The notes under the pieces were generated by a model that was not told the DNA's origin, did not search any database, and saw only the letters and a program-made list of their open reading frames with translations. 64,000 nucleotides of DNA from Chloroflexota bacterium. Lineage in GTDB: Bacteria; Chloroflexota; Anaerolineae; Aggregatilineales; Phototrophicaceae. Made by a program: the position numbers and the translations under genes. The stretch lies in contig QUBZ01000001.1 in assembly GCA_014338005.1 (NCBI GenBank), positions 1 through 64,000 on the forward strand. The letters run 5' to 3'. This document shows positions 1-7,589 of this stretch, piece after piece (the stretch's first letter is position 1; the number at the start of each line of letters is the position of its first letter).

Positions 1-1959
1 GTCACCGGAGGACTGGTTGGTGAACTGGACGGTCAGCGGCGCGTCGCCGGAGGTGGGATTGGCGGTGAAGGCCGCCACCGGCGCGGCAGCCGGCTGGTTA
101 ACAGAAATTTGCGCTTCGGCAGTATTTGTGCCGCCCTCGTTCGAGACACTCAGACGAACGGTGTAATTTCCAGGGTTGGTGAAGGTGTGGGACGGGTTAA
201 CCTCGTTGGAGGTTTGGCCGTCGCCGAAATCCCAGTTATGTGTCAAGTTCTGGCCGGAGGACTGGTTGGTGAACTGGACGGTCAGCGGCGCGTCGCCGGA
301 GGTGGGATTGGCGGTGAAGGCCGCCACCGGCGCGGCAGCCGGCTGTGTGGCGCTGATGATAACCTGTGCGTCGTCCGAGCCGTCGGGGCCGGTGACGGTG
401 AGGATGACGGTATACGTTCCTGCTGTGGTAAAGGTGTGCGAAGGGCTGGCTTCGCTCGACGTGTTACCATCGCCGAAGTCCCAGGCGTGAGTGGTAATGC
501 TGCCTGTGGATTGATCGGTGAATTGAATGGTGAGCGGCACGTCGCCGGAGGTGGCGCTTTGCGTAAAGGCTGCCGTAGGCGCATCCGGCTTTTGCGTAAC
601 TTTAATGGCGGCCTGGGCGGTATTCTGGCCGCCCGGCCCGATGACGGTCAGCGTGACCGTATAATCGCCGGGTTTGGTAAAGGTATGCAGGGGATTGGCA
701 TCGGCACTTGTTTCGCCGTCACCAAAATCCCAATTATAGCTCTGAATCTGTCCGGTGGATTGGTTAATAAATTGAACCGTAAGCGGCGCATCGCCGGAGG
801 TTTTGTCGGTGATGAAGGCCGCTTTGGGCGGCGGCACAACCGGGTCTTCGACGGTGATTTTGCGCGTAACTGACGACGAGCCGCCCGGCCCGGTAACGGT
901 CAGAATTACATTATATGTGCCGACGGCGGTGAACTGGTGGGTGGGGTTTTGTTCGGTGCTGGTCTGGCCGTCGCCGAAGTTCCAGGCATAAGCTGTGATT
1001 GTGCCGGTAGAAGTGTTGGTAAACTTGACCGTTAAAGGCGATGGCCCGCTGGTTTTGTCCTGTGTAAATCCGGCGACCGGCGGAGTCTGACTCTGTACAT
1101 TGATTTGCCGGGAGACATTCGACGAGCCGCCAGGGCCGGCGACGGTGAGCGTGACATTATAGACGCCCGGCGAGCGGAAAGTGTATACCGGGTTGATTTC
1201 CGGGCTGGTTCCACCGTCGCCGAAGCTCCAGCTATAGCTGCTGATGCTGCCGCTGGATTGGTTGGTGAAGCGCACGACAAGCGGGGCCTGTCCACTGGTG
1301 CGATCCTGCGTGAAGGCGGCAATCGGGCGCGGGGTGGTGGGAGTGTTCGACGGGACAGGGGTTGGCACGCGGTTCTGAATGCGAATGCTGTTCACGACCG
1401 TTGAGAGGCTGCTACCGTCGCGCAGCGTTACGCGCAGTCGGAGTTGATAAATGCTGTCCTGTACGACGGTTGTATTCCAGATGCCAAGAAACCCGTTTAA
1501 AACCGGCGTTTGAACGATGCCGGTTGCGGGATACCACAGGTTGCCGGGGTTGGGGTCAGGCCCATATTCCAACTGATATTGCAGGAATTGGGGATGAATG
1601 GCCGCTCCTAAGACCTGGACATTGCCGGCAACCACATTACCCGGAATTGGCGAAAGGATAACAATGCTGATGGGAACGGGCGTGCTGGTTGGGGCAGACG
1701 CTACCCAGGTGGGGGGTAAAGCAATCGTGGTCGGCGGAATCTGTCCTGAGGGCAGTGTTGGAACTACAAAGGCAGTCAGCGGCAGGGTGGTGGGAATGCC
1801 GCCGGTAGGGGGAACCGTGCGCGTGGGCTGCGGTGTGGTGGTCGGTATCTCGGTGAGCGATAACTGCTCCTCCGGCGCGCTGGTCAGATTGCAGGCGCTG
1901 ATAATCGTCATTAACAGCAGCAGGATGGTTGTAATTTTGAGATTTAAGGAGCGGAGCAT
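1..1959 (-). CDS. PKD-repeat lipoprotein, C-terminal part beyond window
   Basis: The gene reads on the minus strand from an ATG at 1959 and runs off the left edge, giving 653 visible residues without a stop. The N-terminus is a lipoprotein signal peptide with hydrophobic core and lipobox IISAC (Cys23), so the mature protein is probably anchored on the outer face of the membrane. Residues 24-100 are Thr/Pro-rich linker. From about residue 210 onward there are tandem PKD domains of about 83 residues; the FGDG signature occurs at residues 246, 328, 412, 495 and 578, and a sixth unit begins at the edge. PKD domains are beta-sandwich spacers or adhesion modules of surface proteins and say nothing about catalysis; an enzymatic domain could lie beyond the window. 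The start is preceded only by a weak AAAGG. Confidence 0.85.
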   Translation of the reverse strand, partial: MLRSLNLKITTILLLLMTIISACNLTSAPEEQLSLTEIPTTTPQPTRTVPPTGGIPTTLPLTAFVVPTLPSGQIPPTTIALPPTWVASAPTSTPVPISIVILSPIPGNVVAGNVQVLGAAIHPQFLQYQLEYGPDPNPGNLWYPATGIVQTPVLNGFLGIWNTTVVQDSIYQLRLRVTLRDGSSLSTVVNSIRIQNRVPTPVPSNTPTTPRPIAAFTQDRTSGQAPLVVRFTNQSSGSISSYSWSFGDGGTSPEINPVYTFRSPGVYNVTLTVAGPGGSSNVSRQINVQSQTPPVAGFTQDKTSGPSPLTVKFTNTSTGTITAYAWNFGDGQTSTEQNPTHQFTAVGTYNVILTVTGPGGSSSVTRKITVEDPVVPPPKAAFITDKTSGDAPLTVQFINQSTGQIQSYNWDFGDGETSADANPLHTFTKPGDYTVTLTVIGPGGQNTAQAAIKVTQKPDAPTAAFTQSATSGDVPLTIQFTDQSTGSITTHAWDFGDGNTSSEASPSHTFTTAGTYTVILTVTGPDGSDDAQVIISATQPAAAPVAAFTANPTSGDAPLTVQFTNQSSGQNLTHNWDFGDGQTSNEVNPSHTFTNPGNYTVRLSVSNEGGTNTAEAQISVNQPAAAPVAAFTANPTSGDAPLTVQFTNQSSGD
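5..96. repeat. 92-bp direct repeat, copy 1 (PKD-coding)
   Basis: Positions 5-96 are identical to 254-345, an offset of 249 bp (83 codons), exactly one PKD unit. The repeat covers the end of one PKD domain and the linker to the next. Identity at the DNA level, while other PKD units in the same gene are only similar, indicates recent duplication or gene conversion. Confidence 0.9.
254..345. repeat. 92-bp direct repeat, copy 2 (PKD-coding)
   Basis: Second copy of the repeat at 5-96, in the same reading frame of the minus-strand PKD lipoprotein gene. Confidence 0.9.
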
Positions 1960-2144
1960 TGGAAAAAGCCTTTCAATGCGTTCTTCGGCAGCTGGTTTAT
2001 ACAAATTATAACAGTTATTGCCCATGCGAACCTGACGTTAGCCTGACTGTATTGCAATCACTTGTTGCAAAATTGATCTAATGCTACACTGGCTTTAGAT
2101 GTTTGTGCTTTGATGGCATTATATTTTCGCTTACGGAGCGAACC
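1960..2144. promoter_or_regulatory. Divergent intergenic promoter region
   Basis: This 185-bp gap separates the minus-strand PKD lipoprotein gene from the plus-strand response regulator. On the minus strand an exact TATAAT lies at 2010-2005, about 45 bp before the lipoprotein ATG, with no good -35. On the plus strand TTGTTG (2062-2067), 17 bp, TACACT (2085-2090) is a plausible but imperfect promoter for the two-component genes. The palindrome ATTGCAAT near 2051 is followed by a second TTGCAA 14 bp later and could be an operator; this is a guess. Confidence 0.4.
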
Positions 2145-2852
2145 ATGAAAGTGCTGATTGTTGACGATGAGCAGGCCATCCGCGATGCATTGGGGCGGAA
2201 GCTGCGGCGCGAAAATTTTGAAGTCGTGGCTTGCAGCGATGGATTGGAGGGCCTGCGCGCTTTTCATGCAGAACGCCCTGATCTGGTGATTCTGGATATT
2301 GTGATGCCGGGAAGCATGGATGGCCTGACTGTCTGCCGGCGCATACGGGAAGTTGCGGATACGCCGATTATGATGCTGTCGGCGCAGGCGATAACAGAGG
2401 AGGACATTATCCAGGGGCTTAACGCGGGGGCGGATGAATATCTCATCAAACCGGTGCGCCTGAACGAATTTGTGGCGCGGGTGAATGCACTGCTGCGCCG
2501 TTCTCAGGTTACGGTGGCGGAGGCTGAACAAGGGTACAGCGATGGTTATTTGAGCATTGATCTGCACCGGCGGCACGTGCATGTCAACAATCGCAAAGTG
2601 CATCTGACGCCAACAGAGTTTAAGCTGCTGGCGGTTCTGATGGAAAATGCGGGGCGGGTCGTCACGCAGCGCGATTTGTTGGAACAGGTGTGGGGGCGAG
2701 AATATATTGATGATGTTTACTACCCGCGCGTTTATATCAGCCAACTGCGCCGTAAGGTAGAGCCTGACCCGGCTAATCCCATTTATATTTTGACCGAGCA
2801 TCGGATTGGCTACCGCTTCGAGAAAAACCCTCCTAACAGACAATCACGATGA
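2145..2852 (+). CDS. OmpR/PhoB-family response regulator
   Basis: A 235-residue two-component response regulator. The receiver domain spans about residues 1-118, with the acidic pocket DDE at 7-9, phospho-acceptor Asp51 (VILDIVMPG) and the conserved Lys in the segment YLIKPV. A winged-helix DNA-binding domain of the OmpR C-terminal type follows at about 130-230 (LTPTEFKLL, RDLLEQVWG, YISQLRRKVE). The start MKVLIVDDE at 2145 fits the family and is preceded by GGAG; an upstream in-frame ATG at 2103 would add a non-homologous tail. The kinase gene begins about 20 bp downstream, so the two are almost certainly a cognate pair. The regulated genes are unknown. Confidence 0.95.
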   Translation: MKVLIVDDEQAIRDALGRKLRRENFEVVACSDGLEGLRAFHAERPDLVILDIVMPGSMDGLTVCRRIREVADTPIMMLSAQAITEEDIIQGLNAGADEYLIKPVRLNEFVARVNALLRRSQVTVAEAEQGYSDGYLSIDLHRRHVHVNNRKVHLTPTEFKLLAVLMENAGRVVTQRDLLEQVWGREYIDDVYYPRVYISQLRRKVEPDPANPIYILTEHRIGYRFEKNPPNRQSR

Positions 2853-2874
2853 AACTGGCCCGTAGGATGAGGTG

Positions 2875-5100
2875 ATGTCGGTTTTAAGTATCATCACCCT
2901 GCTTTCCAATGGTTTAACGCTGGCGCTGGCGCTGGGTTTTTTGATTATTGTCCTGTGGCACGATGTACGGAAGGAACTGAACCAATTCTTTGCCGTATTT
3001 TTGCTGCTGGTGACGGTCTGGAATGTGGGGTCTTTGCTGGTTCTGGGCATTTCCATCATTGATATACGCTCCGTGTGGATAACGGTAGCCGCCAGCGTTA
3101 TGGAGTTGGGATTTACGGGGACGAGTATAGCGATATATACCCTGACAGCTGTGCTGGTGGGGGTGCATACCCGGCGGTTTCGGACGCTGGCATTTGCGAG
3201 CTTGCTGGTGGTATTGGGCTATCAGATATTTCTTATAGTCAATAGAACCCCGACATTGTTCAGATTAAATGAGGATGGTAGTTTCCAGTACCGATTTCAG
3301 CCGCTGTCAGCGGTTTTTTATTTTGCGTTTGACGGCCTGGCTTTTTACCTGTTGTGGCGTTATCGCCGCAAGATGCGTTCGTCCAGCCTTTTCTGGACTT
3401 TAAATCTGTTTATCGTGGGGCAAAGCCTGGGGTTTTTAAACCCGGCGCTGGGTTTATCCTCACTCTCGATCAATATCAGCTCTCTGGCGGCGCTTATCAT
3501 CAGTTTTGCAATTTTAAGGCAAGAAATTATTACGCCGCTGGCAGAGCGAATCACACAGCTTGAGGCCATATACGAGGTGAGCTTGGCTATCACAAGCCAG
3601 ATCAGCCTTGAGAAGGTTCTTGAGCAGATCGCAAGTCGAGCGGCCGGCTGGTTGAGCGCAGATGCCGCCGGTATTTTTCTAACCGAGGGGCCGCTTTTAA
3701 AACTGGCGACGGTTTTTAATCTGCCGACAAGTTATCTGCACTCAATCGTCCAGGTAGGGCAGGGGGTTGTTGGAACGGTTGCTGCGAAACGAAGTTCTGT
3801 TTATCTTGAGAACTATGGACGCGATTGGAAAGGTGTGGCCGACCTGCCTTTGTCCAAAGAAACCTTCGGGTCGGTGATTTCCGTTCCGCTGACGTACAGT
3901 GGTGATGCAATCGGCGTGTTGATGGTGATCGCCGGGCGGCAGGGCAGTTTGTTTCGACGGGAGGACGTGCGCCCGCTCGAATTATTGGCCGCGCAGGCCG
4001 CCGTAGCGATTGCCCATAGTCATCTATTCACCGAACAGAGCGAACTCACTCAACAAGTCGAAGCTGCTCGCAGTCAGCTCGAAACCGTTCTCGCCAGCAC
4101 CGAAAATCCCGTTATTGCAGTTGACCGACGGTTCCGGTTAATATTTGCCAATCCGGCGGCATATCAACTGCTGCCGATCAGTAAAGATGATACGCAGCGG
4201 CCAATATTTAAATTTTTTTCGGGTAATACACTGCCGTCAAACTATAAGGAGGCACTACACAGCCTTCGCTGCAAGGGGTCATATACTTACGAGGTATCGC
4301 TTCAAGCTCGTATTTATCTCTGCCATGTGGGGCGCTTCGGACAGCCGCGCGCAGATGGATGGGTGGCCGTTCTCAACGATGTTACACAGTTAAAAGAGCT
4401 AGACCGGCTAAAAAGTGAGATGGTGCGTATGACCAGTCATGATCTGAAAAACCCACTACAGGCAGCGATGGCGAACCTCGAACTGCTTGAGGAAGACCTG
4501 GCGGATTCCGCAAGCCCGGAGGTGCAGACCTCAGTTACAGCGATTGGGAAACAACTTACGCGCATGAGTCGAATCATAGCGGGCATTCTTGATTTAGAAC
4601 GTCTGAAAACCGGAACACTGGCAATGGTGCTGTGCCGCCCGCAGCAGATTGTCGCCGCCGCTCTGGATGAGATGCAGCCGCTTGCGGAAAGCAAACACAT
4701 TCAACTTAGCTCGGTGGTTGAAGAAAATGCCCCCTGGTTTATGGGCGATCCCGGCCAATTTGAGCGAGCATTAATCAACCTGGTAGAAAATGCCATAAAA
4801 TTCACGCCACAAGGTGGTCGCGTTACTGTCCGCGCAAGCGCAAAGGATGGTGGCGTGCTGTTTGAGGTGGAAGATAACGGCATCGGCATACCGGAAAATT
4901 TACAGCCGCACGTATTTGATCGCTTTGTGCGCGGCGCACAACGGGGGCAGCAGGGCGTGGAAGGCATCAGCGGTTCCGGCCTGGGGCTGAGCATCGTTAA
5001 AACTATTGTGGAAAACCATCGCGGTAGTGTGTGGCTCAAGAGCCATGAAGGCAGCGGCACGACATTTTTTGTATTTGTGTCTGCCGCCCATCCAGCTTGA
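2875..5100 (+). CDS. Membrane sensor histidine kinase (7TM-GAF-PAS-HisKA-HATPase)
   Basis: A 741-residue kinase. Residues 1-215 hold about seven hydrophobic segments, resembling the N-terminal 7TM region of some histidine kinases. A GAF domain follows at about 230-380, a short coiled segment, and a PAS domain at about 400-505 (ENPVIAVDRRFRLIFANPAA). The HisKA dimerisation domain has phospho-acceptor His at about 522 in the H-box TSHDLKNPL, and the HATPase domain shows the N-box LINLVENAIKFTP, G1 DNGIGIP and G2 GSGLGLSIV. It therefore should autophosphorylate and pass phosphate to the regulator encoded just upstream. The start is ATG 2875, or GTG 2872 directly before it; AGG at 2864 serves as ribosome site. 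The ligand is not predictable. Confidence 0.93.
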   Translation: MSVLSIITLLSNGLTLALALGFLIIVLWHDVRKELNQFFAVFLLLVTVWNVGSLLVLGISIIDIRSVWITVAASVMELGFTGTSIAIYTLTAVLVGVHTRRFRTLAFASLLVVLGYQIFLIVNRTPTLFRLNEDGSFQYRFQPLSAVFYFAFDGLAFYLLWRYRRKMRSSSLFWTLNLFIVGQSLGFLNPALGLSSLSINISSLAALIISFAILRQEIITPLAERITQLEAIYEVSLAITSQISLEKVLEQIASRAAGWLSADAAGIFLTEGPLLKLATVFNLPTSYLHSIVQVGQGVVGTVAAKRSSVYLENYGRDWKGVADLPLSKETFGSVISVPLTYSGDAIGVLMVIAGRQGSLFRREDVRPLELLAAQAAVAIAHSHLFTEQSELTQQVEAARSQLETVLASTENPVIAVDRRFRLIFANPAAYQLLPISKDDTQRPIFKFFSGNTLPSNYKEALHSLRCKGSYTYEVSLQARIYLCHVGRFGQPRADGWVAVLNDVTQLKELDRLKSEMVRMTSHDLKNPLQAAMANLELLEEDLADSASPEVQTSVTAIGKQLTRMSRIIAGILDLERLKTGTLAMVLCRPQQIVAAALDEMQPLAESKHIQLSSVVEENAPWFMGDPGQFERALINLVENAIKFTPQGGRVTVRASAKDGGVLFEVEDNGIGIPENLQPHVFDRFVRGAQRGQQGVEGISGSGLGLSIVKTIVENHRGSVWLKSHEGSGTTFFVFVSAAHPA

Positions 5101-5155
5101 TGAGTTGTAATTCGTGTAGTCACAAGGAAACAACAAAAAGGAAACAACAAAGAAG

Positions 5156-6181
5156 ATGCCACCAGCAGCAAAAATCACTTTCATCCTAACTCTCATCACC
5201 ATATTCACCACAACAACAGCATTCACTCAACCAGACACGCCAACTCCAGCACCATCAAAAACCCCTCAACCCAGCAGCACCATACAGCCAACCCCCTCAC
5301 CACTTGCCGACACAACCGGCGAGACCAACATTCTCAAACCATTTACTCAAACAGACCTATCCATTATTACAGGAAACACACAAAGACCGAACGGCATGGT
5401 CTGGTACAACAATAAACTCTACACCGTATGCACAGGTGACTGGACAGTTTATGAAATAGACGCCGAAACCGGCGAAACCGCACAATACATCTACGGCATC
5501 CGCAACGCACACACCATTTATGCCGCTCCAGCCGAAAACGGCGGATTCGACTTATGGATACCCGACTTCCAGACCAACACCTTAACACGCATCACCAGAG
5601 GAATAACAGAGACAATCACAACCTCGCTTAACGGCCCATGGGGAATTACCCCCATCAATGAATCAGAGTTTGCTGTAACAAACCTAAAAGATAATAATGT
5701 TGTACTGGTGAGCAAAACCGGCACAATACAAGAAGTCATCAGCAATCTACGTTCCCCAACCGGAACAGCTGCCGACAACAATTACCTGTATGTCGCCAAC
5801 ACTGGAAGCGCACGCCGAGCAATCGAATGGTTCTCCATCAGTGATCTTCCAGACTCGGATGAAACGGACAGCATCCCTATTGAAGCCGATAAAGAAGGCA
5901 GCATTCTGGTATCCGGCCTTCAGAATGTTACAAGCATCACTTTAGGCTACGATGGACTGCTGTACTTTGCTTATTCTCTCGGAACACGCGGTGTTATAGG
6001 ACGTGTTGACCCTCAACAATGTATCGAAAACGGCGGATGCACAAATGACCAGATCGAAACCGTCGTGTTTACCGAGCTGCCTGTGCCATTAGCCGGACTG
6101 ACGATCTCGACCGATATGCGTCTTTACGTCCACAGCATGTTCAGCCCTGATCTGTACTGGGTACAACTGCCATCCCCTTAA
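5156..6181 (+). CDS. Secreted SMP-30/NHL-like beta-propeller protein
   Basis: A 341-residue exported protein. Residues 1-24 form a signal peptide with a hydrophobic core, followed by a Thr/Pro/Ser-rich linker to about residue 50. The rest shows repeating propeller-like blades (NGMVWYNNKLYTV, GPWGITPINESEFAVTN, SPTGTAADNNYLYVANTG), typical of SMP-30/gluconolactonase or NHL folds, seen in C-sugar lactonases and in non-enzymatic binders. No catalytic residues can be assigned with confidence. The coding strand is rich in A and C and poor in G, unlike the two-component genes just upstream. AAAGAAG before the ATG may be the ribosome site. It ends at a strong inverted repeat. Confidence 0.75.
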   Translation: MPPAAKITFILTLITIFTTTTAFTQPDTPTPAPSKTPQPSSTIQPTPSPLADTTGETNILKPFTQTDLSIITGNTQRPNGMVWYNNKLYTVCTGDWTVYEIDAETGETAQYIYGIRNAHTIYAAPAENGGFDLWIPDFQTNTLTRITRGITETITTSLNGPWGITPINESEFAVTNLKDNNVVLVSKTGTIQEVISNLRSPTGTAADNNYLYVANTGSARRAIEWFSISDLPDSDETDSIPIEADKEGSILVSGLQNVTSITLGYDGLLYFAYSLGTRGVIGRVDPQQCIENGGCTNDQIETVVFTELPVPLAGLTISTDMRLYVHSMFSPDLYWVQLPSP

Positions 6182-6186
6182 AACAC

Positions 6187-6226
6187 AATGGGGGACTTCT
6201 CCGCGAATGTGGAGAAGTCCCCCATT
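6187..6226. terminator. Perfect 16-bp inverted repeat between convergent genes
   Basis: Arms 6187-6202 and 6211-6226 are perfectly complementary over 16 bp with an 8-nt loop. It lies six bases after the propeller gene stop and 14 bases before the end of the minus-strand operon, so it can end transcription from both sides. Neither strand has a clear T-run after the stem, so it may be a bidirectional stem-loop that blocks 3' exonucleases rather than a classical intrinsic terminator. Confidence 0.7.
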
Positions 6227-6239
6227 TACCGGCAGGCAA

Positions 6240-7331
6240 TCAAGCTAACTCTGCTGCGTCTACAACAGGCGCATCATGATAAGCAGCCTGCCGCCTGACC
6301 AGATCGAGCTTGGCCTGACGCGCCAATCGCTTAAACGATGCTTCTGCTTTCAGCGCCGACGACCGGTCGAGGAATTTCCAGGCGGCCAATAATTTTACCG
6401 GGCGGCGAGTGGAAGTATAAGCTGCCGCGCACCCTGAATTGTGTAAGGCCAGACGGCGCAGAATATCATTTGTAATGCCTGTATAAAGCGAAAGATCGCT
6501 GCACTCCAGAACATACAAAAACCAAAACGCCGGCGGTGATAATACATACCAGCAGCGGTTGTCATGAGCTGAAAAATCCGCCGCAACATATCCCCGCTGA
6601 AAGGCCGACATCAGCGTATCCCGCAGCGCCAGCCGCCAGGCGCGCGCCAACCCCGAATCAAGTCGTTTAAGTTTCACCAGATCGTAGGGTATCTCAATAT
6701 ACCGGGTCGAATCAGAAAACTCACGCGAGACAGGCTGAGCGCCCTGGCCGCAACGCAGCGCAAAGGCGCTCTCATCTGGCGGCGAAACCTGAACCGATGA
6801 TGACGGCTTCTGACCTGCAAGCGCCTTAACCCGCGCATCCCGCAGTTTCCAGATCACTTCTACACGGTCTGATGGCAGCCCTTGATTGATCGTGTCGGAC
6901 ATTTCGCCATAAAAGTTAACGTGGTAGATGTTGGTGACTGCACCCAACTGATGTAAGTTAAAATTCGCATTACCCCGCTGGAGCGGATCGAACGTCCACC
7001 CAATCGCGTCATACCCTTGCTCAAGCGCCCATAACCGCTGGCGCTGCTTTAACTCAAAACCAATACCATGTCCCTGATAATCAGGATGAACGCCAGTCAT
7101 ATGCGACCACAGCATCCACTTTTTCCCTCGCCGCACCGGAAACGCAAACGCCATACCGACGAGACGGTTGCTATCATAAGCACCGACCACAGCAGCACCA
7201 TTACACACCAGCGCATGCAGGATATTCAGCGGAACAGCGTCACGCGGGTCCAAACCCCAGACAGCTATCTCAAGATCAACAACCTGCCCAAGGTCCGAAA
7301 TACTATCGAGCAGACGATACTCAACAGCCAC
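6240..7331 (-). CDS. GNAT-family acetyltransferase fused to a GIY-YIG nuclease domain
   Basis: A 363-residue two-part protein. Residues 1-170 resemble GCN5-related acetyltransferases of the COG3375 type (HMTGVHPDYQGHGIGFELK is the acetyl-CoA binding segment; GWTFDPLQRGNANFN and LGAVTNIYHVNFYG are typical of that group). Residues 268-348 match the small GIY-YIG endonuclease family (LYVLECSDLSLYTGIT, RRLALHNSG, YTSTRRPVKLL), which normally occurs as free proteins of about 90 residues. The reading frame is continuous. The start is GTG at 7331, with GGGAG 7 bp before it and only 3 bp after the preceding gene. It is the last gene of the minus-strand operon. The substrate of either domain is unknown; a real fusion versus two genes merged by an assembly error cannot be decided here. 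Confidence 0.85.
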   Translation of the reverse strand: MAVEYRLLDSISDLGQVVDLEIAVWGLDPRDAVPLNILHALVCNGAAVVGAYDSNRLVGMAFAFPVRRGKKWMLWSHMTGVHPDYQGHGIGFELKQRQRLWALEQGYDAIGWTFDPLQRGNANFNLHQLGAVTNIYHVNFYGEMSDTINQGLPSDRVEVIWKLRDARVKALAGQKPSSSVQVSPPDESAFALRCGQGAQPVSREFSDSTRYIEIPYDLVKLKRLDSGLARAWRLALRDTLMSAFQRGYVAADFSAHDNRCWYVLSPPAFWFLYVLECSDLSLYTGITNDILRRLALHNSGCAAAYTSTRRPVKLLAAWKFLDRSSALKAEASFKRLARQAKLDLVRRQAAYHDAPVVDAAELA

Positions 7332-7334
7332 TCT

Positions 7335-7589
7335 TTATCTCCCAAGCGGCTCGGCCAGCAGCAGGCCAATAAGCGCCAGAATAACACCCAGATTATGAAA
7401 AATCACAGCAAACAGATGCACAGCAGGGGTAGGGGAATAAACTTCCACCAACTGGAATACAAAACCGACTACCACAAGTATGATTCCTATCACCACCGGC
7501 AGACCCCGCCGACGGGATAAAAAACTGGACAATCGCTCAATCCACCGGGCCAGCGTTGTTGATCGGTCAATCCGTCTAAACATTTTCAC
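7335..7589 (-). CDS. Small two-helix membrane protein
   Basis: An 84-residue protein of unknown function. The N-terminal 30 residues are basic (many Arg), followed by two hydrophobic segments at about 31-50 and 58-79 joined by a short loop (VYSPTPAVH), so it should be a hairpin membrane protein with the basic tail inside. Its start overlaps the hflX stop by four bases and its stop is 3 bp before the GNAT/GIY-YIG gene, so it is translationally coupled on both sides. A second Met at residue 3 is an alternative start. No family is recognised. Confidence 0.7.
   Translation of the reverse strand: MKMFRRIDRSTTLARWIERLSSFLSRRRGLPVVIGIILVVVGFVFQLVEVYSPTPAVHLFAVIFHNLGVILALIGLLLAEPLGR

Noticed and set aside
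109..1404. Long plus-strand open frames
   Set aside because: They are shadows of the minus-strand PKD-repeat gene, whose frame shows a signal peptide, lipobox and repeated FGDG motifs.
5101..5155. dif-like recombination site at the skew switch
   Set aside because: No 28-bp dif consensus could be matched by eye; only an A-rich leader is present.
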